In this document: positions 17,973 through 26,787 of the stretch, piece by piece | How positions within the stretch are numbered: the stretch's first letter is position 1 | Layout of the letters: the number at the start of each line of letters is the position of its first letter | Source: Lachnospiraceae bacterium | Lineage (GTDB): Bacteria > Bacillota > Clostridia > Lachnospirales > Lachnospiraceae | Length of the DNA: 64,000 bases | Reading direction: 5' to 3' | Assembly (NCBI GenBank): GCA_024698145.1 | Contig: JAILRO010000054.1 | Span: 16,260 to 80,259, forward strand | Position numbers and translations under genes: made by a program | Notes under the pieces: generated by a model | What the model saw: the letters and a program-made list of their open reading frames with translations, nothing else | The model's database searches: none | What the model was told of the DNA's origin: nothing

Positions 17973-19469
17973 ATGGAATATATCGTAACCAAGAATGAAA
18001 TGCAGTCGATTGACGCATATACAATTGAAAAGATTGGTATACCACAAGCGGTTTTAATGGAGAGAGCGGCACTTGCTGTTGTCGAAGTCGTTGAGGAAAT
18101 CAATCCTAATAAGGGAAGAGTTCTTGTTGCTGTTGAGGGTGGCAATAACGGTGGTGACGGACTTGCTGTTGCCAGAATTCTTAGTGAAAAGTGTTATCCT
18201 GTAGATGTTTATTATGTAGGTGGAATTAATAAAACTACGGAAATGTTTGAGTGCCAGAAAACGATAGCAAATCAGCTTGGTATTAGGCTTCGTAAGAACA
18301 TTCCAAATAAGGATTTTGCCGTTGTTGTTGACGGTATATTTGGAGTAGGACTTTCAAGAGAAGTTGAGGGTGAACAGAAAAAGGCTATAGATAAACTTAA
18401 TCAAATAAATGCTGTTAAGGTTGCAATCGATGTTCCTTCGGGACTTGATGCAACTACGGGAGATATATTAGGAACAGCATTTCGTGCTGATTACACGGTT
18501 ACATTCGGACTTAAGAAACTTGGAATGTTTTTCTCTGACGGTATTGATTACTGTGGGAAAATCATTTGCAGGAATATAGGTTTTCCGGATAATGCGATAA
18601 GGCAGGCAAAGCCTAAGATATATGCATACGAAGAGAAGGATCTTAGCAGACTTCCGAAGAGATTCAATAATTCCAACAAGGGTAGCTACGGAAGAGTGGC
18701 GGTTATTGCGGGAAGTAAGAACATGTCGGGTGCGGCTTATCTTTGTTCAAAGGCGGCTTATTCGACAGGAGTAGGACTTGTTAAGATATATACACATGAA
18801 AGTAACAGAACGATAATACAGTCTCAGCTTCCTGAGGCTGTTATGATGACATACAACGATTACGAGGGAGCACTTTCCAGCGTGGAGGATGCTATAAAAT
18901 GGGCATCTGTTATTGTTGTGGGTCCTGGACTTGGCGTTGACTCGACATCAGAGCGTATGCTTTATGAACTTCTTCTTAATTCGGAAGTTCCTATGGTACT
19001 TGATGCTGATGCGCTTAACATTCTGTCCAATAATTTAGAGATGATAAGAACGACATCTGTTCCGATAGTTATGACACCACATATGATGGAAATGAGCAGA
19101 CTTATCGGTAAGAAAGTCTCTGTGCTTGCCAAGGACAGATTCAAGATTGCTACAAAGTTTTCGAGAGAGTACGATGTTACGTTGGTACTTAAGGATGCCA
19201 AATCTATTGTTACAGATGGAAGAGAACAGATATACATGAATCTTGCAGGTAATAATGGTATGTCAACCGGAGGCTCGGGAGATGTGCTTGCCGGAATTAT
19301 TGCCGGAATGCTTGCGGGAGGACTTCCGTTATTTGAGGCGGCGCAGATAGGTACTTATGTACATTGTCTTGCCGGCGACAAAGCCGCAGAAAAGAAAGGC
19401 AAATACGCAATGCTTGCTTCTGATATTATTGATGGTATCAGTGAGGTAATGAAAGACGAGTGTTGTTAA
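17973..19469 (+). CDS. nnr: Bifunctional NAD(P)H-hydrate epimerase / ADP-dependent dehydratase
   Basis: This enzyme repairs hydrated NAD(P)H. The N-terminal YjeF epimerase (about residues 1-210) has GGNNGGDGLAVAR and DGIFGVGLSR. The C-terminal carbohydrate-kinase-like dehydratase has GSYGRVAVIAGS, AGNNGMSTGGSGDVLAGIIAG and VGPGLG. At 498 residues it is a normal full-length fusion. AAGGAAA precedes ATG 17973. It opens the conserved nnr-alr-mazF block seen in many Firmicutes. Confidence 0.93.
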   Translation: MEYIVTKNEMQSIDAYTIEKIGIPQAVLMERAALAVVEVVEEINPNKGRVLVAVEGGNNGGDGLAVARILSEKCYPVDVYYVGGINKTTEMFECQKTIANQLGIRLRKNIPNKDFAVVVDGIFGVGLSREVEGEQKKAIDKLNQINAVKVAIDVPSGLDATTGDILGTAFRADYTVTFGLKKLGMFFSDGIDYCGKIICRNIGFPDNAIRQAKPKIYAYEEKDLSRLPKRFNNSNKGSYGRVAVIAGSKNMSGAAYLCSKAAYSTGVGLVKIYTHESNRTIIQSQLPEAVMMTYNDYEGALSSVEDAIKWASVIVVGPGLGVDSTSERMLYELLLNSEVPMVLDADALNILSNNLEMIRTTSVPIVMTPHMMEMSRLIGKKVSVLAKDRFKIATKFSREYDVTLVLKDAKSIVTDGREQIYMNLAGNNGMSTGGSGDVLAGIIAGMLAGGLPLFEAAQIGTYVHCLAGDKAAEKKGKYAMLASDIIDGISEVMKDECC

Positions 19470-19503
19470 TTAAGATGTTTTGCATCTTGGGAGGTTGTAA
19501 ACG

Positions 19504-20667
19504 ATGGGTGAATACTATCGGGTTGAGGCAGATATTGATTTATCTGCCATTAGAAGAAACATTGAAACTATGAAAGGATGTGTTCCCGAAGGGAAAAAGT
19601 TACTTGCTGTAATCAAGGCTAATGCATATGGACATGGTTCTGTGCAGGTTGCAAGGGCATTGGATGATTTGTCCGATTATTACGGTGTTGCTTGTATTGA
19701 AGAGGCTATAGAACTTAGAAAAGCCGGCATTACAAAGCCTATACTTATATTAGGTTATACACATGACAGTCAGTTTGAACAGCTTGTTAATTACGATATA
19801 ACTCAAACTATATACACGTATGTGCAGGCAGCAACCCTTTCAAAGGTGGCAAAACGTATAGGAAAGACCGCCAAGATTCATATTAAACTCGATACCGGTA
19901 TGAACAGAATCGGTTTTAAATGTAACGCAGACAGCGTTTTTGAAATAGTTAAGATAAGCAAATTACCGGGCCTTAATATGGAGGGTGTTTTCACTCACTA
20001 TTTCAAGGCTGACAGTGTTGATAAAACAAGTGCGATGGAACAGTTGGCACGATATACGAAGATGGTTGACTGGTTAGAAGAGGCAGGAATCCATTTTTCT
20101 ATAAGACATATATCAAACAGTGCAGGAATAATGGAGATGCCTAATGATACATATGACATGGTACGTTCGGGAATCTCAACATACGGACTTTATCCGTCAG
20201 AAGAGATGGATAAGGAAGCTTGCGTGCTTTATCCTGCGATGTCTTTTAAGAGTCATGTGTCTCACGTTAAAGTTGTTGAGGCAGGTGAAACTGTCGGATA
20301 CGGCGGAACTTATGAACTTCCTTGTGAGAAACGTATAGCAACGGTTGGTGTCGGTTATGCCGACGGATATCCTAGAGCACTTTCTAACAAGGGAAGAGTT
20401 CTTGTTCGCGGAGAGTTCGCACCAATTGTCGGAAGAGTTTGCATGGATCAGATTATGATAGATGTAAGTGACATTACAGGTGTTACTGTCGGTGATGAGG
20501 TTGTGCTTTTTGGTAAGCAAGGAGGCAAAATGATTCCTGTAGAAGAACCTGCCGATATGTCATCAAGTTTTAATTATGAGTTTGTATGCGATGTCAACAG
20601 ACGTGTACCGAGAGTATTTTTCAAAGACGGACAGCAGGTAGAAGTTGTTAATTACCTTGAAAACTAA
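19504..20667 (+). CDS. alr: Alanine racemase
   Basis: This PLP enzyme converts L-alanine to D-alanine for cell-wall synthesis. The cofactor lysine is in AVIKANAYGHG (near residue 39), and the catalytic tyrosine of the second chain lies in the GYGGTYELP region. GRVCMDQIMIDVS is the family signature. Length (387) and the GGGAGGTTG ribosome site are normal. It lies between nnr and mazF. Confidence 0.96.
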   Translation: MGEYYRVEADIDLSAIRRNIETMKGCVPEGKKLLAVIKANAYGHGSVQVARALDDLSDYYGVACIEEAIELRKAGITKPILILGYTHDSQFEQLVNYDITQTIYTYVQAATLSKVAKRIGKTAKIHIKLDTGMNRIGFKCNADSVFEIVKISKLPGLNMEGVFTHYFKADSVDKTSAMEQLARYTKMVDWLEEAGIHFSIRHISNSAGIMEMPNDTYDMVRSGISTYGLYPSEEMDKEACVLYPAMSFKSHVSHVKVVEAGETVGYGGTYELPCEKRIATVGVGYADGYPRALSNKGRVLVRGEFAPIVGRVCMDQIMIDVSDITGVTVGDEVVLFGKQGGKMIPVEEPADMSSSFNYEFVCDVNRRVPRVFFKDGQQVEVVNYLEN

Positions 20668-20747
20668 CTCATTATTTTTGAATAATACAACAAAACAATG
20701 GTAATACTTTCATTAAAGAATCGATGATTGAATGGAGGTTGATACCA

Positions 20748-21089
20748 TTGCCTGTTACACGGGGAGATATTTTTTATGCAGATTTAAGACCGGTTGTAGG
20801 GTCAGAGCAGGGCGGAGTCCGTCCGGTACTTATAATACAGAATGAGATGGGAAACAAACACAGTTCGACAGTTATATGTGCGGCTATTACAAGTCGTCAG
20901 AACAAGGCGAAGATTCCAACTCATGTAGAGCTTGCAGCGCAGAAATGCAATATTTCAAAGGATTCAGTAGTGCTGCTTGAACAGGTACGAACAATAGATA
21001 AGAAGCGACTTCTTGAGAAAGTCAGTCATTTGGATGACGATGTTATGGGTAATGTTAATCGTGCGCTGATGGTAAGTTTGGCGTTGTAA
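20748..21089 (+). CDS. mazF: MazF/EndoA-type mRNA interferase
   Basis: A TTG start at 20748 is 8 bases after GGAGGT; the ATG at 20724 has no such site. The resulting 113 residues align with Bacillus EndoA from the first residues ([21 protein letters not shown]) to the end ([10 protein letters not shown]), with AITSR and [13 protein letters not shown]. MazF toxins cut RNA at short sequences. The usual EndoAI antitoxin gene, normally between alr and mazF, is absent: the gap is only 80 bases with no plausible coding frame. The antitoxin may lie elsewhere. Confidence 0.9.
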   Translation: MPVTRGDIFYADLRPVVGSEQGGVRPVLIIQNEMGNKHSSTVICAAITSRQNKAKIPTHVELAAQKCNISKDSVVLLEQVRTIDKKRLLEKVSHLDDDVMGNVNRALMVSLAL

Positions 21090-21158
21090 ATACACTTGTG
21101 TGCAGAATTTGCATAATATACATGCGATATTCATAGGAAAAGAAAGGAAATATTAAGT

Positions 21159-21992
21159 ATGGGGTCGGGAGGTTTACTCGGACTGTTTGGAAAGAAGACA
21201 AGCGAAGAACAGGCTGAAGCAGTTGAAGAAGAGATTCGTTCGATAATAGAAGAAGGACATGAACAGGGTGCAATTCAGACCGATGAAGCGGAGATGATAA
21301 CCAACGTTTTCGAGTTTGGTGATAAGATTGTACGAGATGTTTGTTGTCCGAGACAGAAGATAGTTGGAATAGAAGCTGGTACGGAAGTAATGGATGCTCT
21401 TAATATCATGTTGGAGAACAGTTATTCAAGATATCCGATATACGAAGAAAACATCGATAATATTGTCGGTGTTTTACATATCAAAGAAGCTGTACTTGCA
21501 TATCTTGACGATGCGAATCAGACAGTACGTGAACTGGGAAGTGAACCATATTACGTACATCCGACACAGAAGATTAGAAAGCTCTTTAACGAGATGCAAA
21601 ACAGCAAGAATCATTTGGCGATTGTTGTCGATGAGTATGGTCAGACAGAGGGACTTATTGCTCTTGAAGATATATTAGAGGTTATTGTTGGTGATATTCT
21701 TGATGAGCATGATGAGAAAGAGATAGACATCATGAAGCTTGCTACCGGTGACGGTTACATAGTTAACGGTACTACGGAGCTTGCAGAACTTGAAGATTTG
21801 TTCGGAATAAAGTTTCCGGATGAGGATATCAACACCGTTAATGGTTTTATGTTATATGAGATTGGCAGTCTTCCGGAGGATATGGAGCACATACAGGTTG
21901 AGTATCAGGGATTTCTGTTTGTTGCTACAAAGTGGGAGGAGCATTCGATAACGAAAGTAAGAATCAGAAAACTGAAGATTAACTCTGATTGA
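21159..21992 (+). CDS. CorC/HlyC-type protein with paired CBS domains
   Basis: The 277-residue soluble protein has two CBS motifs (about residues 60-185; VMDALNIMLENSYSRYPIY and GLIALEDILEVIVGD) and a CorC_HlyC transporter-associated domain (about 200-275). It lacks the CNNM/DUF21 membrane domain seen in full hemolysin-C homologues, as in the short CorC type. CorC-like proteins are linked to divalent-cation homeostasis, but direct evidence here is only domain content. AGGAAA-type site before ATG 21159. Confidence 0.85.
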   Translation: MGSGGLLGLFGKKTSEEQAEAVEEEIRSIIEEGHEQGAIQTDEAEMITNVFEFGDKIVRDVCCPRQKIVGIEAGTEVMDALNIMLENSYSRYPIYEENIDNIVGVLHIKEAVLAYLDDANQTVRELGSEPYYVHPTQKIRKLFNEMQNSKNHLAIVVDEYGQTEGLIALEDILEVIVGDILDEHDEKEIDIMKLATGDGYIVNGTTELAELEDLFGIKFPDEDINTVNGFMLYEIGSLPEDMEHIQVEYQGFLFVATKWEEHSITKVRIRKLKINSD

Positions 21993-22009
21993 ATAGGGAG
22001 GGTGATTAT

Positions 22010-23200
22010 ATGCAGTATAGAAAAGATAAGTATGGAAATGATATTTCGTTGCTGGGTTTTGGTTGTATGAGATTTACCAAAAAGGGTAATTCGATTGACA
22101 TTGATAAAGCAGAGAAGGAAATAATGGCTGCATATAATGCCGGTGTCAATTATTATGATACAGCTTACATATATCCGGGAAGCGAAGTTACAATCGGAGA
22201 GATATTCGAGAGAAACGGTATTCGTGAGAAGATTAAGATTGCCACAAAGCTTCCGCAGTACATGATTAACAACAGAGCAGCGATAGATAAGTATTTTGAC
22301 GAGGAGCTCTCAAGACTTCGAACCGATTATATTGATTATTATCTTATGCATCAGCTTACAGATATCTTCATGTGGGAGAAGCTTAAAGAGGTAGGAATAA
22401 TTGAGTGGATAGCTGACAAGAAGGCTAAGAAGCAGATAAGAAACATCGGTTTTTCATATCATGGAAATACAGAAGGATTTCTTAAGATATTAGAAGACTA
22501 TGATTGGGATTTCTGCCAGATACAGTATAACTATTTGGATGAGAATACTCAGGCAGGAGTTGAAGGCCTTAAGGCTGCAGCAGCAAAGGGCATTCCTGTC
22601 ATTATCATGGAGCCGCTTAGAGGCGGCAAGCTTGTTGACATGCTTCCGGATACTGCGAAGAAGACAATAGCAAATAATGAGCATGGCTGGTCAGCTGCAG
22701 AGTGGGCATTTCGTTGGTTATACAATCAGCCGGAGGTTACGTGCGTATTATCCGGCATGAATTCCATTGAAATGGTAGAAGAGAATTGCAAGATTGCAGA
22801 TGAGTCGGTTGCCGGTCATTTAACAGAGGAGGATTTTGCTGTTATCGATAAGATAACCAAGCAGATTCGAGAGAAAGAAAAGGTTGGATGTACAGGTTGC
22901 AAGTATTGTATGCCTTGTCCGAAAAATGTTGATATTCCGGGAACTTTCCGCTGTTACAATTCTATGTACACGGAAAAGAAGAGCAGTGCAAGATTTGAGT
23001 ATGCACAGACGGTGGGACTTACAAAGGAGCCATCTTTTGCGTCACAGTGTATAGAGTGTGGCAAGTGTGAGAAACATTGTCCTCAGAACATTCCTATTCG
23101 TGAGAAGCTTAAGGAAGCTGACAAGGCGCTTCGTCCATTACCGTATAAGATTGGTATCAACATTGCTAGAAAGTACATGCTTAGAAAAATGAAAAAATAA
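22010..23200 (+). CDS. Aldo/keto reductase with C-terminal 4Fe-4S ferredoxin-like domain
   Basis: ATG 22010 lies 8 bases after GGGAGG; the in-frame ATG at 21989 overlaps the previous stop and lacks a site. The N-terminal TIM barrel has GFGCMRF, YDTAYIYPGSE and the LMHQL region; the C-terminal 100 residues contain CTGCKYCMPCP and CIECGKCEKHCPQ, two cysteine clusters for iron-sulfur binding. This AKR/ferredoxin fusion is common in anaerobic Firmicutes and Bacteroidetes. Its substrate is unknown. Confidence 0.92.
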   Translation: MQYRKDKYGNDISLLGFGCMRFTKKGNSIDIDKAEKEIMAAYNAGVNYYDTAYIYPGSEVTIGEIFERNGIREKIKIATKLPQYMINNRAAIDKYFDEELSRLRTDYIDYYLMHQLTDIFMWEKLKEVGIIEWIADKKAKKQIRNIGFSYHGNTEGFLKILEDYDWDFCQIQYNYLDENTQAGVEGLKAAAAKGIPVIIMEPLRGGKLVDMLPDTAKKTIANNEHGWSAAEWAFRWLYNQPEVTCVLSGMNSIEMVEENCKIADESVAGHLTEEDFAVIDKITKQIREKEKVGCTGCKYCMPCPKNVDIPGTFRCYNSMYTEKKSSARFEYAQTVGLTKEPSFASQCIECGKCEKHCPQNIPIREKLKEADKALRPLPYKIGINIARKYMLRKMKK

Positions 23201-23252
23201 GAGAGTAATCTGCTCATTGCAAATATATTGAACAACTCTAGGAGGAATAACA

Positions 23253-24551
23253 ATGGGTACCATTTATATTACAGGACATAGGAATCCTGATCTTGACAGT
23301 ATATGCAGCGCGTATGGTTATGCTGCACTTATGAATCTGCAGGATCCGGATAATACATATGTGCCTGTTAGGTGCGGTCATTTGACGGATAGTGCAAGGA
23401 AAATATTAGAAGAGCTGGACATAGAGATTCCGGATTATAAGAGGGATGTTTTCCCAAAAGTAAGAGATATTATGTTAACTCCCGATTACAGGATAGATGC
23501 TGATGATCCGCTTACAAGCGTTGCGGCTATTTATGAGAAGAATCATTCGAGTGCTATTCCGGTGTTTGATGACGGAGTTTTTTACGGACTTCTTACAGTG
23601 GATGATATAACCGATTGGACTATGCGTGAGCTTTCAAGAGACAATAAGATAACGGCTATTCCGAAGGTCAGAGATATCATGACCAAGCAGGAGCCGGGAC
23701 TTGATGCGGATGATTTGTTTGATGAGGCAAAGTCGATGCTTCAAAGCTCGGAAAAAAGAGGACTTGCGGTATACGACGAAGATAAGTATGTCGGCTATGT
23801 TACAAGACGATGCTTCCTGAAAGTGCCAAGATGTAACGTGGTTTTGGTCGATCACAACGAATCAAGACAGAGTATTCACGGAATAGAGACTGCCAATATA
23901 ATCGGAATTATCGATCATCACAGATTGGATGCAATCAAGACTGACCAACCTATATTCATATATGCAGAGCCGTTGGGAAGTACTTGTACGCTCATTTATC
24001 AGCAGTACATAAGGAACAATCGTACACCGGACGCTGTTACGGCGAAGGTTTTGCTTACAGGACTTATATCCGATACGTTGATACTTAAGAGCCCGACAAC
24101 AACGGGAGATGATGTCGTTGCTGCTCACGTTCTTGCGTCTATATGCCGAGTTGACCTTGAGGAGTACGGACTTTCAATGTTCTCGAAACTTGAAGGACTC
24201 AAAGACAGAGAACCTAAGGATGCGATTACATCAGATTTCAAGACTTATACCGAGAATGGTATTCGCATTGGAATCGGTCAGTGCGAGGTTACTACGTTAA
24301 ATGATCTTTCGGATTATGCGGATGATTACATGACGGCACTTGAGGAAGTTCGTGCTGCACAGGGACTTGGATGGGCTGTGCTTATGGTGACGGATGTTGT
24401 GCATGAACACAGTGCACTTATTTGTACAGAGCACAGAGGCAACAGGAAACTTCCGTATAAAGCGGTTAGGAAGAATCTTTTTGATATGCCACAGGTAATG
24501 AGCCGTAAGAAACAGCTTCTTCCTGAAATAATTCATGCTGTTGAGGAATAG
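23253..24551 (+). CDS. ppaC: Manganese-dependent inorganic pyrophosphatase with CBS domains
   Basis: The enzyme hydrolyses pyrophosphate. The DHH core has TGHRNPDLDSICSA at the N-terminus and IIDHHRLD later, with DHHA2 at the C-terminus. Between them sit two CBS units (about residues 68-190; VRDIMLTPDYRID and VRDIMTKQEPGLD), the usual site of adenine-nucleotide control. At 432 residues it lacks the DRTGG insert of the longer CBS-PPases. TAGGAGGAAT precedes ATG. larE starts 3 bases after the stop. Confidence 0.94.
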   Translation: MGTIYITGHRNPDLDSICSAYGYAALMNLQDPDNTYVPVRCGHLTDSARKILEELDIEIPDYKRDVFPKVRDIMLTPDYRIDADDPLTSVAAIYEKNHSSAIPVFDDGVFYGLLTVDDITDWTMRELSRDNKITAIPKVRDIMTKQEPGLDADDLFDEAKSMLQSSEKRGLAVYDEDKYVGYVTRRCFLKVPRCNVVLVDHNESRQSIHGIETANIIGIIDHHRLDAIKTDQPIFIYAEPLGSTCTLIYQQYIRNNRTPDAVTAKVLLTGLISDTLILKSPTTTGDDVVAAHVLASICRVDLEEYGLSMFSKLEGLKDREPKDAITSDFKTYTENGIRIGIGQCEVTTLNDLSDYADDYMTALEEVRAAQGLGWAVLMVTDVVHEHSALICTEHRGNRKLPYKAVRKNLFDMPQVMSRKKQLLPEIIHAVEE

Positions 24552-24554
24552 AAT

Positions 24555-25361
24555 ATGACCGAAATATCTGCTAAATATGAACAATTAAAAGATTATCTTA
24601 AGGGATTTGGTAGTGTGGCGATAGCATTTTCAAGCGGTGTAGATTCCACATTTTTGCTATATGCGGCAAAGGAGGCGCTTGGGGATAAGGTGATTGCAGT
24701 TACAGCATCATCGTGTTCATTTCCAAAAAGAGAGTTAAATGAAGCAAAGGAATATTGCGATAAATTAGGTGTAAGACATTTTGTAATCGAATCAGAAGAA
24801 CTTAAGATAGAAGGGTTCTTAAGTAATCCAAAGAATCGCTGTTATCTGTGCAAACGCGAATTGTTTGAAAAGATATGTGCGCTGGCAAAAGAGCAGGGGA
24901 TAAATGAAGTTGCGGAAGGTTCTAATCTTGATGATAACGGTGATTACAGACCGGGACTTATTGCTGTAGATGAGCTTGGCGTCAAGAGTCCACTTCGTCA
25001 TGTTGGATTAACCAAACAGGAAATTAGGAATTTGTCGAAACAACTTGATATTCCTACGTGGGACAAACAATCATTTGCCTGTCTTGCAAGCAGATTTCCG
25101 TATGGTGAGGAGATTAACGAGAAGAAGCTTGGAATGGTTGATAAGGCAGAGCAGTTGTTGCTTGATAAGGGATTTCATCAGTTGCGCGTAAGGATTCACG
25201 GTGATGTGGCAAGAATCGAGTTGATGCCTGAGGAGTTTCCTAAGTTCATGGAGGAAGATACAAGAAAAGAGGTATATGACAAGTTCAAGGAATATGGCTT
25301 TTCATACGTTGCGCTTGACGTTATAGGATATAGAACGGGAAGTATGAACGAAACATTGTAG
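24555..25361 (+). CDS. larE: ATP-dependent sacrificial sulfur transferase LarE
   Basis: LarE adds sulfur to the pyridinium precursor of the nickel-pincer nucleotide cofactor of lactate racemase and related enzymes. The PP-loop is SSGVDSTF (about residues 26-33). The single-cysteine type is indicated by Cys176 in SFACLASR, the same number as the sacrificial Cys176 of Lactobacillus plantarum LarE. The gene is coupled to ppaC and closed by a terminator. No larA, larB or larC is nearby, so it may feed an enzyme encoded elsewhere. Confidence 0.88.
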   Translation: MTEISAKYEQLKDYLKGFGSVAIAFSSGVDSTFLLYAAKEALGDKVIAVTASSCSFPKRELNEAKEYCDKLGVRHFVIESEELKIEGFLSNPKNRCYLCKRELFEKICALAKEQGINEVAEGSNLDDNGDYRPGLIAVDELGVKSPLRHVGLTKQEIRNLSKQLDIPTWDKQSFACLASRFPYGEEINEKKLGMVDKAEQLLLDKGFHQLRVRIHGDVARIELMPEEFPKFMEEDTRKEVYDKFKEYGFSYVALDVIGYRTGSMNETL

Positions 25362-25365
25362 AATA

Positions 25366-25398
25366 AAAACCTGCTGTAGAAAAATACAGCAGGTTTTT
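25366..25398. terminator. Bidirectional terminator between larE and the corrinoid gene
   Basis: Perfect 9-bp stem CCTGCTGTA (25370-25378) / TACAGCAGG (25385-25393), with an A-run before it and a T-run after it, so it can end convergent transcripts from both strands. The stop of the minus-strand gene lies in its tail. Confidence 0.92.
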
Positions 25399-25930
25399 AC
25401 ATTTCAATTCCGAGTCTTTCCCGTACGCCTTTTTGATATGGATGTTTGTGCATGCATACTTCCGAATAGTAATCGGCGCAGTCTTTCATGTAATCAAGAG
25501 GGTCGCGGCCTGTCATAACAAGCTCAATGTTATCCGGAAGGTTATTAAGAATATCCTGTAACAGACTGTCGTCAATCAAGTGCCAGTTGCAGGGATAGGT
25601 TATTTCGTCAAGGACGATGAGTAGTTTGGGAAGGTATTCGTCACAACTGTAATTATTGATTCTTTCTGCGATTTCCTTAAGAATATCATTGTGACACTTT
25701 GTGATATCAACTTTATCTTTGTCGGTCATATTGCCGTAGAAAGGAAAGTTGCGTTCTGCCTTGATGACTTCTACATTATCAAGAGAGCGAAGAATATTAA
25801 GTTCGGAACTTTCGTTACCTTTCATGAACTGGGCAAAGATTACGTGACCGCCGGCGCCTGCCATTCTTATTGACATTCCAACGGCGATGCTTGTCTTTCC
25901 TTTTCCGTCCCCTGTATATAAATGAATCAT
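25397..25930 (-). CDS. Corrinoid adenosyltransferase, CobA/BtuR (P-loop) family
   Basis: Translation begins at the Met of MIHLYTGDGKGKTS (25930); the longer frame overlaps the previous gene. Walker A is GDGKGKT, followed by IFAQFMKG and the acidic site VLDEI, as in CobA/CobO enzymes that transfer the adenosyl group of ATP to cob(I)alamin. At 177 residues it is complete. It lies 19 bases after a Cys-rich gene on the same strand, likely co-transcribed, which suggests a small cobalamin-use operon. Confidence 0.85.
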   Translation of the reverse strand: MIHLYTGDGKGKTSIAVGMSIRMAGAGGHVIFAQFMKGNESSELNILRSLDNVEVIKAERNFPFYGNMTDKDKVDITKCHNDILKEIAERINNYSCDEYLPKLLIVLDEITYPCNWHLIDDSLLQDILNNLPDNIELVMTGRDPLDYMKDCADYYSEVCMHKHPYQKGVRERLGIEM

Positions 25931-25949
25931 AATAATACCAGCCTTTTTA

Positions 25950-26648
25950 TTAGTCAGAATGTTTGCCAAATATCTGTGCGATACCGTACGAATATGCGGC
26001 ATTTTTCTCGTTGATGCTGTAATCGTTTTGCTTACGTTCCTTGCGCTGTACAATATTGCGGAAGCTACATGTTAGGTTACTGCATTGTTCACAGTTGTGA
26101 CAGCCGCTTTCGGAACGTTTTTTGCTATAATCGGCAGTGAAGATAACGCTTTTTAGCGGATTGATCATTCCGTTCTTCCATGTGATATTGAAGCTGTCAT
26201 CGTCACTATCTTTGGATGTCTTGTCACCTGAAAAAGCAGAAGAGAATTCCTTCAAGTAGGTTTCTATATCTTCTAATTCATCATCACCAAGGAAGTGATA
26301 TTCACCCATCCATTTGCCGGTTTCTTCATATACTGTTTCGTTCATTTTCTCATAGGTTCGAGATAAGAATTCCATCGCAAAACATTCCATGCTGTAAGCA
26401 AGTAACAGATGCTTGGAGTCGGCAACCACGTCAAAAAGTCTGTCATAACGCTCGCCAAGCGTAGCAACACACACAACCTTGTCGTCAAAGTAGGCAATTC
26501 CGGCCTCGACCTGATTAAGTTCGGCAAGGAACTTGCCTGTAGCAGACAAAAGATCTCTATCTTCGGTGTTGAAATGATACCTTTTGATGAATTTTTCAAT
26601 GGTTATCATGTTCTGTTCAATTGAATAAGTGTATTTTTTGCATTTCAT
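25950..26648 (-). CDS. Hypothetical protein with C-terminal Cys cluster, possibly corrinoid-linked
   Basis: The 232-residue soluble protein is mostly helical and ends with a compact cluster, CHNCEQCSNLTCSFR. This spacing and the final C-x-FR recall the tail of Clostridial vitamin-B12-dependent methionine-synthase activation proteins, and the next gene is a corrinoid adenosyltransferase, which fits. I do not recognise the N-terminal 190 residues with confidence. A metal or iron-sulfur site is likely at the cluster. ATG 26648 follows CGGAG on the minus strand. Confidence 0.55.
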   Translation of the reverse strand: MKCKKYTYSIEQNMITIEKFIKRYHFNTEDRDLLSATGKFLAELNQVEAGIAYFDDKVVCVATLGERYDRLFDVVADSKHLLLAYSMECFAMEFLSRTYEKMNETVYEETGKWMGEYHFLGDDELEDIETYLKEFSSAFSGDKTSKDSDDDSFNITWKNGMINPLKSVIFTADYSKKRSESGCHNCEQCSNLTCSFRNIVQRKERKQNDYSINEKNAAYSYGIAQIFGKHSD

Positions 26649-26717
26649 GGTGTGACTCCGATTCTTAAAGTTATTTTAATATATCATCTACATACCGGAC
26701 TGTAAAGAGTGGGTGTT

Positions 26718-26776
26718 GATAACATAATACTTGTATAATCACATAAAATATGTTATTGTAAAATAAAAATGTTATC
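26718..26776 (+). promoter_or_regulatory. Promoter with three GATAACAT-type operator half sites
   Basis: GATAACAT at 26718-26725 and its complement-orientation copies ATGTTATT (26750-26757) and ATGTTATC (26769-26776) surround TTGTAT (26731-26736), 17 bases, TATTGT (26754-26759). The copies overlap or flank the promoter and the last lies just before the ribosome site of the winged-helix gene at 26788, consistent with autoregulation. Confidence 0.45.
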
Positions 26777-26787
26777 GAGGTGGTTGG

